Source: a bacterium BRH_c32
GTDB taxonomy: Bacteria > Bacteroidota > Ignavibacteria > Ignavibacteriales > Melioribacteraceae
NCBI GenBank assembly: GCA_001516025.1
Contig: LOEU01000024.1
Location: 1 to 64,000, forward strand
Direction: 5' to 3'
Length of the DNA stretch: 64,000 nucleotides
In this document: positions 44,407 through 54,169 of the stretch, one piece after another
Layout of the letters: every line of letters starts with the position of its first letter
Position numbering within the stretch: position 1 is the first letter of the stretch
Translations under genes and position numbers: made by a program
The notes under the pieces: generated by a model
Told to the model about the DNA's origin: nothing
What the model saw: the letters and a program-made list of their open reading frames with translations, nothing else
The model's database searches: none

Positions 44407-45168
44407 ATGATAATAAACGATAATTCCTCCGAGATAATTGGTTCTCTAAAATACCACCATGAGTTTTATAGTTCTAATCTAAAAAATGAAAGAGATATTT
44501 TAGTTTGGCTTCCCCCCTCTTATCAAACCGGTTCTAAAAGATATCCGGTGATCTATATGCACGATGGACAGAACTTATTTGATCCTCGAACTTCTTATTC
44601 AGGGATCGCTTGGGAAGTGGATAAAACTGTTTCTAAGTTAATTTTTGAGAAAACAATGGAGGAAATAATTGTTGTTGGGATCAATAATTCCAAAGACCGG
44701 TTAGAAGAGTATAATCTTTATACCGAAAAAGGGATTAAATATTCTTCCTTTTTAATCAGTGAGTTAAAGACTTTTATAGACGAAAACTACAGAACAAAAA
44801 CTGATGCTTCTAATACCTGCACAATTGGTTCCTCAATGGGCGGTTTATTTTCTTATCAATTAGTAATGAATTATCCGAATGTTTTTGGAAAAGCTGCCTG
44901 TCTATCTAATTCATTTTGGATAAATAGAGAAAGGATATTCGCTGAACCAAAAGAGAAAATTTTAGATAGCCTTAAAATTTATCTCGATTGTGGTACAGGT
45001 GAAAAAGAACTGATTTTTGATAATATGAAAGCTGCTTTAATTCTAAGAAATAACGGGATGGTATGTGGCAAAAACCTTTTATATCATTTTGAAAAGGACG
45101 CTCTACACTCTGAATCATATTGGGCAAATCGGTTTTATTTACCTCTCAAGTTTCTTTTTGGCAAGTAG
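44407..45168 (+). CDS. Esterase family alpha/beta hydrolase
   Basis: 253 residues from the ATG at 44407. Putative esterase (PF00756/enterochelin-esterase D type): WLPPSYQTGSKRYPVIYMHDGQNLFD, nucleophile elbow GSSMGG, and a late HSESYWANRF with the catalytic His. No signal peptide, so cytosolic. An upstream in-frame TTG at 44386 would place the start inside the -10 region, so I reject it. Ends 6 bases from a convergent gene. Confidence 0.87.
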   Translation: MIINDNSSEIIGSLKYHHEFYSSNLKNERDILVWLPPSYQTGSKRYPVIYMHDGQNLFDPRTSYSGIAWEVDKTVSKLIFEKTMEEIIVVGINNSKDRLEEYNLYTEKGIKYSSFLISELKTFIDENYRTKTDASNTCTIGSSMGGLFSYQLVMNYPNVFGKAACLSNSFWINRERIFAEPKEKILDSLKIYLDCGTGEKELIFDNMKAALILRNNGMVCGKNLLYHFEKDALHSESYWANRFYLPLKFLFGK

Positions 45169-45174
45169 TTATTT

Positions 45175-46065
45175 TCAACGTAAAAAAAGAACCATGATTC
45201 CCGCCACCGCAATAAATGCTCCTGCAATCGAAATCGTAGATAATTTCTCTTTATAATAATACTTAACCATTGGCAGCATAATTATTGGAACTGTTGCCAT
45301 TAACGTAGAAGCAATCCCGACCTTTGCATAAGTAATAGAGATCAAACTAAATGTAATCCCAAGAAACGGTCCAATTATAGAACCGATAATTGTAAAAACT
45401 AAAGCCGGTTTATTCGATCTAAATTTTTCTATCGGCTTTACGAATTTTTTTGTCATCATGGTAAGTGGATATAAAATAATTAAAGCAGAAATAATTCTAA
45501 AAAATGCAGCTACGAAACCATTAACATCTCCTTCATTAAACGCTTTCTTTGCTAATATCAAACCACCCGCCTGTCCAAGAGCACCAATCAATCCAAAAAC
45601 AATCCCCGAATAATCTATTTTGTATATAGTACTTGGCACTTCCTGCCTTTGAAATACTACCATCGCAATGCCGGCAGCAGTAACAAACATTCCGATTATT
45701 CCAAGAGTGGATATAGTTTCCCCAAGGAAGAAATAAGCAAGTACTGCAGCCATTGCCGGGGATGAGGACATAAGCAGCATACTGAGGCGTGCCCCAATAT
45801 GCTGATATGCTTTAAATAAATAAGTATCCCCTAAAACTAAACCTACCACTCCACTTCCAAAAAGATAAAAAATTTGGCTCCCCGATAAACTTATATCCAA
45901 ACCAAATATCAATATCGTAATTGAAAGATATACTACTGCAAAAATTAATCGAGCCACATTGACATAAAAAGAACCAATTCTAATTGAAGCTTCAGAAAAG
46001 GCAATCGCTGTACCTGACCATAATACTGCCGTTAGTATTGCGGTAAATTCACCTATAAAGGGCAT
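45175..46065 (-). CDS. EamA/DMT family transporter
   Basis: 296 residues, ten predicted membrane helices in two EamA repeats (about 5-135 and 150-295). Drug/metabolite transporter superfamily; substrate unknown. Seven bases downstream of glnA with the same orientation, so probably cotranscribed. Confidence 0.9.
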   Translation of the reverse strand: MPFIGEFTAILTAVLWSGTAIAFSEASIRIGSFYVNVARLIFAVVYLSITILIFGLDISLSGSQIFYLFGSGVVGLVLGDTYLFKAYQHIGARLSMLLMSSSPAMAAVLAYFFLGETISTLGIIGMFVTAAGIAMVVFQRQEVPSTIYKIDYSGIVFGLIGALGQAGGLILAKKAFNEGDVNGFVAAFFRIISALIILYPLTMMTKKFVKPIEKFRSNKPALVFTIIGSIIGPFLGITFSLISITYAKVGIASTLMATVPIIMLPMVKYYYKEKLSTISIAGAFIAVAGIMVLFLR

Positions 46066-46071
46066 AAAATC

Positions 46072-47454
46072 CTATAAATTAAAATACATTTTATATTCAA
46101 ACGGATGTGGCATCGTACCAATTGCTTTTATCTCTTCATGCTTGGTTTTTTGCCATTGACTTAATAATTCATCGGTAAAAATTCCACCTCTTTCAAGGAA
46201 TGCAAAATCTTCGTTTAATGCATCCAACGCTTCATCTAAATTCCTTGGCAAGAATTTTATTTTACCTTCGAATGAAGGGTCCATTATATTTTTATCGAAT
46301 GGCCCAAAACCTTCTTTTACCGGATCAATTTTATTTATCACACCATCGATTCCTGCAAGAAGCATCGCCGACATACATAAATATGGATTAATTGTTGCAT
46401 CTGGCGGACGATATTCAAATCGTGTCTCCTCAGGATTGGAAACATAGTTTGGTATCCTTATAGCAGATGCCCTGTTTCCCATGCCGTAAGTCAAAGCCAC
46501 AGGTGCTTCAAATCCCGGGACTAATCTCTTGTACGAATTCGTACTTGGATTTGTAAATGCAGCAAGCGCCGGTGCGTGTTTAAGCATTCCACCGATAAAA
46601 AATCTGCCAAGCTCGTTTACATTCCCGTATTCACCCTTTTTGTAGAATGCGTTCTTTCCATTTTTAGTAAGATACATGTGCAAATGCAATCCATTTCCTG
46701 CCTGCTGATACATCGGTTTAGGCATGAAGGTAATAAAAAGATTTTTCTCTCTGGCATAATTAAAAAGAACATACTTTGCTGTTACTATATTATCACCTGT
46801 CTGAAGAAGACTGCTAAAATTTGTTTCAATCTCCTGTTGACCTCTTTCACCTACTTCATGATGATGATATTTGACACTAATTCCCGCTTTCTTTAATAGC
46901 TTACATGCCTCATCTCTAAAATCATCATAAATATCAAATGGATTAGCAGCATGATATGCCTTTTTATAAAACTCTTCGGCATGCTCCACATTATAATATG
47001 ATGATGAAGTCCTTGTATCATAATCCACCTTAGAAAAAATATAAAATTCAAATTCCGGTCCCCATAATGATGTATCGCATCCGGTAACTTCTTTTAATAA
47101 TTTTTCGGCTTTAGCTGCGATGTATCTGCCATCTTGTGAAAATCGGCTCCTCTTCTCATCAGTCAATACTATATTGGAATAAAAACTTAATGTGAGTGAT
47201 TCACGGAATAGATCAATTGTTCCGGTAGTTAAATCGGGAATCAAGATCATATCACTATTTTCTACTTTTCTAAATCCATAACTTGAACCATCAAAACCGA
47301 CACCTTCGGAAACGAGTTTTTTGAATATACCCGGATAGGTAGGAAGCGAAATATGGTGGAGTCTTCCCGTTAAGTCGATGCACTTCAGATCAATAAATTC
47401 GACATTATTTGTTTTGATATACTTTTCTAATTCCTGAATTGTTTTCGGAATCAT
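46072..47454 (-). CDS. glnA: Glutamine synthetase (type I)
   Basis: 460 residues. Beta-grasp domain (1-105, GVGFDGSSYGF) and catalytic domain with WGPEFEFYIF, the ammonium/metal GERGQQEIE segment, GNGLHLHMYLTKNG, NPSTNSYKRLVPGFEAPV and RFEYRPPDATINPYL. The NLYDLP-type adenylylation motif with its tyrosine is not found where expected (around 385-400, NKIDPVKEGFG), so control by GlnE adenylylation is unlikely. Lies downstream of eno but after a terminator. Confidence 0.96.
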   Translation of the reverse strand: MIPKTIQELEKYIKTNNVEFIDLKCIDLTGRLHHISLPTYPGIFKKLVSEGVGFDGSSYGFRKVENSDMILIPDLTTGTIDLFRESLTLSFYSNIVLTDEKRSRFSQDGRYIAAKAEKLLKEVTGCDTSLWGPEFEFYIFSKVDYDTRTSSSYYNVEHAEEFYKKAYHAANPFDIYDDFRDEACKLLKKAGISVKYHHHEVGERGQQEIETNFSSLLQTGDNIVTAKYVLFNYAREKNLFITFMPKPMYQQAGNGLHLHMYLTKNGKNAFYKKGEYGNVNELGRFFIGGMLKHAPALAAFTNPSTNSYKRLVPGFEAPVALTYGMGNRASAIRIPNYVSNPEETRFEYRPPDATINPYLCMSAMLLAGIDGVINKIDPVKEGFGPFDKNIMDPSFEGKIKFLPRNLDEALDALNEDFAFLERGGIFTDELLSQWQKTKHEEIKAIGTMPHPFEYKMYFNL

Positions 47455-47480
47455 GCATACCTCATTTTAATGAATAGGGA

Positions 47481-47510
47481 AAAAAAGAGCACCGGTTGGT
47501 GCTCTTTTTT
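47481..47510 (-). terminator. Terminator of eno
   Basis: Thirteen-pair stem AAAAAAGAGCACC/GGTGCTCTTTTTT with a 4-base loop, T6 after it on the minus strand. Works in both directions. Confidence 0.9.
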
Positions 47511-47538
47511 TACAGTTAATTTATATTGCTTTATTTTT

Positions 47539-48834
<1,296 letters not shown>

Positions 48835-48869
48835 TTATTACTCCATTTTAATTGTATTCAATAAGGAAA

Positions 48870-48875
48870 ATTATA
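48870..48875 (-). promoter_or_regulatory. -10 element of eno
   Basis: TATAAT followed by TTTC on the minus strand, about 36 bases before the eno ATG; a TTGAAT 15 bases upstream is a poorly spaced -35. Confidence 0.5.
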
Positions 48876-48993
48876 AAAAAAGACATCGAAATTCAATTTA
48901 AAGAAATCTTATTTACTGATTAGCTTTATTAACTTGTAAAAGGGTGCAAATAGTAGATTTTTTTTATATTACAGTTTATGATTTTATTATTAT

Positions 48994-49067
48994 GCCCACG
49001 TAGCTCAGCAGGATAGAGCAGCAGTTTCCTAAACTGTTTGTCGGAGGTTCGAATCCTCTCGTGGGTA
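48994..49067 (+). tRNA. tRNA-Arg (anticodon CCT)
   Basis: 74 bases fold as a full cloverleaf: acceptor GCCCACG/CGTGGGT, D-stem GCTC/GAGC, anticodon stem GCAGT/ACTGT around loop TTCCTAA (anticodon CCU, reading AGG), five-base variable region, T-stem GGAGG/CCTCT around TTCGAAT, discriminator A. The 3' CCA is not encoded. The next gene starts 24 bases further and may share its transcript. Confidence 0.95.
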
Positions 49068-49091
49068 CTAACCATTTAGTGCGAGGATAAA

Positions 49092-49364
49092 ATGACTCAT
49101 ATTATGTCCACAATTGTTTTTGCTTTAGTTGATTTAGTCTGTTTCCTTCAAGGAAGTGTATTACTCCTTTATGGACTCATTAATTTTAGTTACAAAGTGG
49201 AAGTGGTTCGAGGAGAAAATTATTATGCCCTTGAAGCTCAACAAGCTCCTGTGGCAATCGGTGGTTATTACTATTATCCTGAAGCCTACGCTAAAATTAT
49301 TCTCATAGGACTAGCTTTAATAATAACCGGATTTCTTATGAGAAGCTGGAGAAAGAGTTTTTAA
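49092..49364 (+). CDS. Small two-helix membrane protein of unknown function
   Basis: 90 residues with two membrane helices (about 8-32 and 66-83) joined by a Tyr-rich loop (GENYYALEAQQAPVAIGGYYYYPEAY). Good ribosome site GAGGATAAA before the ATG. No family recognised. Immediately downstream of tRNA-Arg. Confidence 0.65.
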   Translation: MTHIMSTIVFALVDLVCFLQGSVLLLYGLINFSYKVEVVRGENYYALEAQQAPVAIGGYYYYPEAYAKIILIGLALIITGFLMRSWRKSF

Positions 49365-49369
49365 CTAGC

Positions 49370-49393
49370 ATTAATTTTTTCATAAAAATTAAT
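49370..49393. terminator. AT-only hairpin between convergent genes
   Basis: Ten-pair stem ATTAATTTTT/AAAAATTAAT with a loop of 4, lying in the 24 bases between two gene ends and overlapping the stop of the minus-strand gene. Possibly a weak bidirectional terminator. Confidence 0.4.
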
Positions 49394-51350
49394 CGACACT
49401 TTGATCTTGAAGGTTATAATTTAATCCTATTCTACTGAGTAAATTATTAAATCTCTCTGTATAATGAATTTTCTTATAAATCGGAGACCAAAGAAAAAGC
49501 AAACCTCCATTTTTTTCAATGAATGCTTTTTCAAGGTATTTAAAAACATTCTCCCAATCTTCTATTCCCGCATATAAAACTGCAAAATCCATATTCATTG
49601 ATGTTTCCGGTTCTAAACGCTCTCTCTCTTTTGTTTTTGTAATAATTTCAAGAGCCTTATCTTTCAAACCCAATTTAGCGCAAATAAAACCATAAGTAGT
49701 AAGTCCCTTTAATGGGTGTCCAACTTGATTAATTACTTTTTCAAATATCTGAAGAGCTTTTTCTAAATCACCTTGGTAATAATGATTCCAACCAATACCG
49801 TAGAGTGCATTTCTGAATGACGGCTCTAATTCTAAAGTCTTCTGGTAATAATGATTGGCGTCTTCAAAATTACCATTATACATTAATGTATCGGCATAAT
49901 TATCTAAAATTACCGGTGAAAGTGGGTCCAAGGCAACGGCCTTTTCTGCAAAGCTTTTTGCTTGTTTAAGTCGATACATTCCGCTCAAAAACATTGAATA
50001 ATATAGATATCCAGTTCCATAACCCGAATTTATTTCTAATGCCTTAAGAAATGAGGCTTCTGCTCCGTCAAAATCCCATTCATAAAAGAACTTGACCATT
50101 CCAATTGCAAGATGACAATCTTCTAAAGTATTATCCATATCCAAAGCTTTATAAGCTAAGTCCTTTGCCCGCGGATAGGCTAATTCCGGCTTCATTATTC
50201 CGGTGGCGCCTAAATAAGTATAACATCCCGATAATCTCGCATACGACAATGGGAATTCAGGCTCAATTTGTATTACTTGATTAAACATATCTATCGCTTT
50301 TGAGGTCATCTCAGGTGTGAATTTATTCCAATAATATAATCCTTTGAGATAAATACTATATGCATTTATATTGCTTGTATATTTTTTAACTAACGGCTGG
50401 GCTAATTCATTTATTGTTAATTTTTCTCTTAGTATGTTCGAAATTCTTCTCGATATTTCCTCTTGAACTGCAAAAATATCTTCCAACTCTCTATCAAATG
50501 ATTCAGACCATAAATGATATCCATCAATGGTATTTATTAATTGTGCTGTTATTCTTACTCTGTTACCAGCTTTTCGGACACTCCCTTCTAAGACGGAACT
50601 AACATTTAACTGTTTTCCAATCTCTCTTATATCAATATTTTTACCTTTAAATGCGAAAGCAGAAGTTCTGGAAGTAACTTGCAATCCTTCAACTTTCGAG
50701 AGAGCATTCAATAAATCTTCCGTTATTCCGTCACTAAAAAATTCATTCTCAATATCGCTGCTCATATTTACAAATGGAAGTACGGCAATACTTTTAAAAG
50801 AGGTTTTGGTTTTTAATTTCAATTCATCACGTTTAGGAATCGCCAATCCCTTATTCGTCAAAGCGAATATTTCTATTGGTCTCCTGACGTTTTTTAATTC
50901 AAATAAACCTTGTGAAACGGTTTGAAATTCAGGATGATTTTTAATCTCATCATAAATTTTATCCGAAATTAATACCCCTCCTTCAATTCCAAGGGACTCA
51001 ATACGCGAAGCAATATTTACACCATCTCCAAAAACACCATCGTCTTCATACACCACATCACCAATATGTATTCCTATTCGGATAGGGATTTTTGGGGCGA
51101 TTTGAAGTTCCTTTTGAATATCTATCGAACAGCGGACAGCTTCAATCGCACTTCCAAATATACTAAGAGTGCCATCTCCATAATATTGAAGTATCCTTCC
51201 TTGATATAGGGGAATGGTTTTTTCTAAAATTTTTCGATGCTTCTCTCTTAAAAAAATAGCTTTATCTTCATCCTCCTGCATTAAAGCCGTATATCCAACC
51301 ATATCTGTGAACATTATTGCAGCTAATAATCTTATGTTTCCGTCGATCAT
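49389..51350 (-). CDS. Class III nucleotide cyclase - TolB-like - TPR protein
   Basis: 653 residues, no membrane helix. (1) Cyclase catalytic domain 8-165: metal ligands D16 (FTDMVG) and D59 (YYGDG), transition-state N112 and R116 (VNIASR) are present. The residues that read adenine are changed: the usual Lys is Q55 and the usual Asp is G105. (2) TolB/FlgO-like domain about 185-310 (IAVLPFVNMSSDIENEFFSDGITEDLL...EGSVRKAGNRVRITAQLIN). (3) About eight TPRs from 330 to 640. The layout is common in Chlorobiota-Ignavibacteriota; cAMP synthesis is plausible but not proven by the motifs. Confidence 0.88.
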   Translation of the reverse strand: MIDGNIRLLAAIMFTDMVGYTALMQEDEDKAIFLREKHRKILEKTIPLYQGRILQYYGDGTLSIFGSAIEAVRCSIDIQKELQIAPKIPIRIGIHIGDVVYEDDGVFGDGVNIASRIESLGIEGGVLISDKIYDEIKNHPEFQTVSQGLFELKNVRRPIEIFALTNKGLAIPKRDELKLKTKTSFKSIAVLPFVNMSSDIENEFFSDGITEDLLNALSKVEGLQVTSRTSAFAFKGKNIDIREIGKQLNVSSVLEGSVRKAGNRVRITAQLINTIDGYHLWSESFDRELEDIFAVQEEISRRISNILREKLTINELAQPLVKKYTSNINAYSIYLKGLYYWNKFTPEMTSKAIDMFNQVIQIEPEFPLSYARLSGCYTYLGATGIMKPELAYPRAKDLAYKALDMDNTLEDCHLAIGMVKFFYEWDFDGAEASFLKALEINSGYGTGYLYYSMFLSGMYRLKQAKSFAEKAVALDPLSPVILDNYADTLMYNGNFEDANHYYQKTLELEPSFRNALYGIGWNHYYQGDLEKALQIFEKVINQVGHPLKGLTTYGFICAKLGLKDKALEIITKTKERERLEPETSMNMDFAVLYAGIEDWENVFKYLEKAFIEKNGGLLFLWSPIYKKIHYTERFNNLLSRIGLNYNLQDQSVD

Positions 51351-51422
51351 AAAATCTTTCTATTTTACTTAGTATAGAAAATTACTTTGAGAAGTATTAA
51401 AAGGCAAACTCTAGTTCAGTTT

Positions 51423-51462
51423 AAAATAAAAATAGCCGCAAACTTACTTAAGAATGCGGCTA
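51423..51462 (-). terminator. Terminator of the lectin-like gene
   Basis: Stem TAGCCGCA/TGCGGCTA (51433-51440 with 51455-51462), loop of 14 that can pair further, then TTTTTATTTT on the minus strand. Twenty bases after the stop. Confidence 0.85.
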
Positions 51463-51482
51463 CCAATCTTAAAATAGATCAA

Positions 51483-51842
51483 TTACTCTTCAATATGGGC
51501 TAACCAATAGCCACCGATTCCGGTAAGCTGTGTATCTCCCCACACTTCAGCTTTTAATACAAATCCATCACGTGAAACACCTGATGCAGATATCGAGTAT
51601 CTGATCTTTGTATCTTTTGCTGCATCTAATAATGTAGTTGAAAGAACAACTTTTGGTTTTTTATCGAAAGGTTTATTAAAGTTGATTTCATATTCAACAA
51701 CTCTCTTACCTTCATTTTTATCTAAGGTAAAACCTTTTGATTCCTGATTAAAGAAAAATGACCCACTCTGCGTTTGAGCCAATACTTGTGAAAAGTATCC
51801 AACTGCAAAAAACAACGCGATTGTTAACACTAATTTTCTCAT
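51483..51842 (-). CDS. Small secreted H-type lectin-like protein
   Basis: 119 residues. Signal peptide 1-22 (AVGYFSQVLAQ). The mature part (about 97 residues) follows the H-type lectin pattern: NFNKPFDKKPKVVLSTTLLD, IRYSISASGVSRDGFVLKAEVWGDTQLTGIGGYWLAHI, with the GF-x-V-x-x-x-x-W and final W-x-A positions. H-type lectins are small hexameric beta-sandwiches that bind N-acetylgalactosamine or related sugars. Ribosome site GGAGGGC. Own promoter region with a palindrome and own terminator; the cyclase gene lies downstream. Confidence 0.7.
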   Translation of the reverse strand: MRKLVLTIALFFAVGYFSQVLAQTQSGSFFFNQESKGFTLDKNEGKRVVEYEINFNKPFDKKPKVVLSTTLLDAAKDTKIRYSISASGVSRDGFVLKAEVWGDTQLTGIGGYWLAHIEE

Positions 51843-51864
51843 TTGCCCTCCTTATTTAGTTATT

Positions 51865-51914
51865 GAAATATATCTTGTCTTATTTGATTTTAAACTTTGT
51901 GATTCCCAATCACA
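51865..51914 (-). promoter_or_regulatory. Promoter region of the lectin-like gene with CRP/FNR-like palindrome
   Basis: TGTGATT-CCC-AATCACA (51898-51914) is a perfect palindrome. A TATATTTC -10-like element lies at 51865-51872 on the minus strand, so the palindrome centre falls about 45 bases before the likely start, the usual distance for a CRP/FNR-family activator. The spacing between TGTGA and TCACA is 7, one more than E. coli CRP. Confidence 0.5.
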
Positions 51915-51957
51915 CTATCAAATATAATAATTTTTTTATTATTTAAACTGATTTTTA

Positions 51958-52875
51958 TCAAATATCTAGTTCTTCTTTAAATAGTTTAAATGTTTCTTCA
52001 ATCTTCCTCGGTTTATATCCTAATTCAATCTGTGCCTTCAGTGTGATTAATCCTGATTTTAATGGACGCGGTGCTGGTTGATTTAATTCTATTGTCTCAA
52101 TCGGATTAATTAATTTTTTCTCTAAACCGAAATAATCTGCAATCCGCAGCGTAAATTCATATCGATTTAATACTTCATCTCCGGCAATATTATATACGCC
52201 TTCTTTTTTCAATTCAATAATTGAATCAATAGCAGATACAATATCATCGATATAGGATGGATTATTATATTGGTCAGTTACTATGTTAATCTTTTTTTTG
52301 TTTTTAAGAGAATCGATTACCCATTTAACAAAATCAGCTCTCCCATACTTAGCCGGACCATAAAGGACATTCGTTCTTATAATAGCAGCACGAACTCCCG
52401 AAATTTTTATCGAGTTCTCGCTTGCCATCTTCGTCCTTCCATAATACCCCACAGGAGATGGTACATCAATCTCGGAATATGGGCCTTCCTTCCCATCAAA
52501 AACATAATCAGTCGATACATGTATCAAATGCGCATCGATTGTCCATGAATACAAAGCTAAATGCTCCACTCCGGTAACATTAATTTTCCAAGCGAGTTCT
52601 TTTTCAGTTTCAGCTTTATCTACATTTGTATAGGCAGCGGCATTAATTACTACATCGGGGAAAAAATCTAATATTATTTTCTTTACACTATTTTTATCCG
52701 TTATATCCATCTGCTTATATTCAACATCGGATTCAAAATAGCTATCCTCGGCAGAGACACATAATAATTCTATTTCACTCTGATTTTTATAAAATTGCGC
52801 AATTCTCTGCCCCAGCATTCCTGTTGCGCCTACAATTAATACTCTCGTTTTTATTAATTTTTCAACTGATGTCAT
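51958..52875 (-). CDS. rfbD: dTDP-4-dehydrorhamnose reductase
   Basis: 305 residues. Extended SDR with VGATGMLGQRIAQFY nucleotide loop, NAAAYTNVDKAETEKELAWKINV, STDYVFDG and the catalytic GYYGRTKMASE (YxxxK). Last step of dTDP-L-rhamnose synthesis. rfbC is nearby (55503) but rfbA and rfbB are not in the window. Divergent from bshA. Confidence 0.92.
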   Translation of the reverse strand: MTSVEKLIKTRVLIVGATGMLGQRIAQFYKNQSEIELLCVSAEDSYFESDVEYKQMDITDKNSVKKIILDFFPDVVINAAAYTNVDKAETEKELAWKINVTGVEHLALYSWTIDAHLIHVSTDYVFDGKEGPYSEIDVPSPVGYYGRTKMASENSIKISGVRAAIIRTNVLYGPAKYGRADFVKWVIDSLKNKKKINIVTDQYNNPSYIDDIVSAIDSIIELKKEGVYNIAGDEVLNRYEFTLRIADYFGLEKKLINPIETIELNQPAPRPLKSGLITLKAQIELGYKPRKIEETFKLFKEELDI

Positions 52876-52972
52876 ATCTTAATATAATTCTTATATTTAT
52901 TTTCTAAATTAAAAACAGTTATTTTGTTTAATACAATTATTGAATTTACGAAAAAAATAGAGAAGTGTTGAA

Positions 52973-54100
52973 ATGAAAATAGGAATTACTTGTTATCCAA
53001 CTTATGGCGGAAGTGGCGTTGTAGCTACCGAATTAGGTCTTGCTTTGGCTGCTCAAGGCCACGAAGTTCATTTCATCAGTTACGCACTTCCTCATCGACT
53101 TAACCGTTTCGTTGAGAAAATTTATTTTCACGAAGTGGAAGTTAGCAACTATCCTCTTTTTGAACATTCACTTTACGCCTTAGCACTAACAAGCAAAATG
53201 GTGGAAGTGATTGAATATGAAAATTTGGATTTAATGCACGTTCATTATGCTATTCCTCATGCAATGAGTGCCTATTTAGCAAAGAAAGTAATTCAGAAAT
53301 CGGGAAAGGATATTAAGTTTATTACAACTCTTCACGGGACGGATATAACTTTAGTAGGACTTGAACCTTCATTTATGCCATTGGTAAAATTCAGTATAGA
53401 AGAAAGTGACGGGGTTACAACTGTCTCTCGGTATCTTAAAGAAAAAACCCTTACAAATTATAATATTGATAAAGAGATCGAAGTAATTTATAACTTTATA
53501 GATACTGATAGTTATAAAAAAACAGACAATGAATTATTGCGTTCACACGTTGCTCCTAATGGAGAAAAAATTTTAATTCATACATCAAATTTTCGACCTG
53601 TTAAAAGAGTAACAGATACAATCAGAATTCTTGAAAAAGTAAAAAATTCAATACCCGCCAAATTAGTATTAATAGGTGATGGTCCTGATAGAAGCGAATG
53701 CGAACGCCTTGCCCGCGAAATTGGTCTGCAAAAAGATGTGATTTTCTTAGGAAAGCAAGATGGTTTGGCAGAACTATTGAGTGCGGCAGATCTATTCTTA
53801 ATGCCTTCTCAATCGGAAAGTTTTGGTTTATCGGCGCTCGAAGCAATGGCTTGCGGATTACCTGTCGTAAGTTCAAGTGTCGGAGGATTGCCTGAATTAG
53901 TTATTCATAATGAAACCGGTTTTATTGCTGAAATTGGTGATGTCGATAGAATGGCGAAGTATAGCATTGATCTATTAACCAACGAAAAGAAGTACAAAAA
54001 TTTCTCTGCCAATTCGCGCAAACGATCTGTCGAAAGTTTTGACAAGAACTTAATCCTTCCAAAATATATTGAGTATTACGAAAAAGTATTAGGAAGATGA
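52973..54100 (+). CDS. bshA: N-acetylglucosaminyl-malate synthase BshA
   Basis: 375 residues. GT4 glycosyltransferase with the BshA-specific N-terminus GITCYPTYGGSGVVATELGLALA, HFISYALPHRL, HVHYAIPHA and LHGTDITLVG, and C-terminal nucleotide-sugar motif SESFGLSALEAMACGLPVVSS. Joins UDP-GlcNAc and malate in the first step of bacillithiol synthesis. bshB1 is 41 kb away in this window; brx lies in the suf operon. Convergent with ugd across a strong terminator. Confidence 0.95.
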   Translation: MKIGITCYPTYGGSGVVATELGLALAAQGHEVHFISYALPHRLNRFVEKIYFHEVEVSNYPLFEHSLYALALTSKMVEVIEYENLDLMHVHYAIPHAMSAYLAKKVIQKSGKDIKFITTLHGTDITLVGLEPSFMPLVKFSIEESDGVTTVSRYLKEKTLTNYNIDKEIEVIYNFIDTDSYKKTDNELLRSHVAPNGEKILIHTSNFRPVKRVTDTIRILEKVKNSIPAKLVLIGDGPDRSECERLAREIGLQKDVIFLGKQDGLAELLSAADLFLMPSQSESFGLSALEAMACGLPVVSSSVGGLPELVIHNETGFIAEIGDVDRMAKYSIDLLTNEKKYKNFSANSRKRSVESFDKNLILPKYIEYYEKVLGR

Positions 54101-54112
54101 GAGTATTTATAA

Positions 54113-54149
54113 AAAATGAGCAGTAGGGTCGATCCCTACTGCTCATTTT
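54113..54149. terminator. Strong bidirectional terminator between bshA and ugd
   Basis: Sixteen-pair perfect stem (54113-54128 with 54134-54149), core GAGCAGTAGGG/CCCTACTGCTC, loop of 5, A and T runs on each side. Confidence 0.92.
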
Positions 54150-54169
54150 TCACTGTCGAAACCGCGAAT

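Noticed and set aside
47455-47538. Riboswitch ahead of glnA
   Set aside because: The gap holds only the eno terminator and a short AT-rich stretch; no glutamine-riboswitch-like structure is visible.
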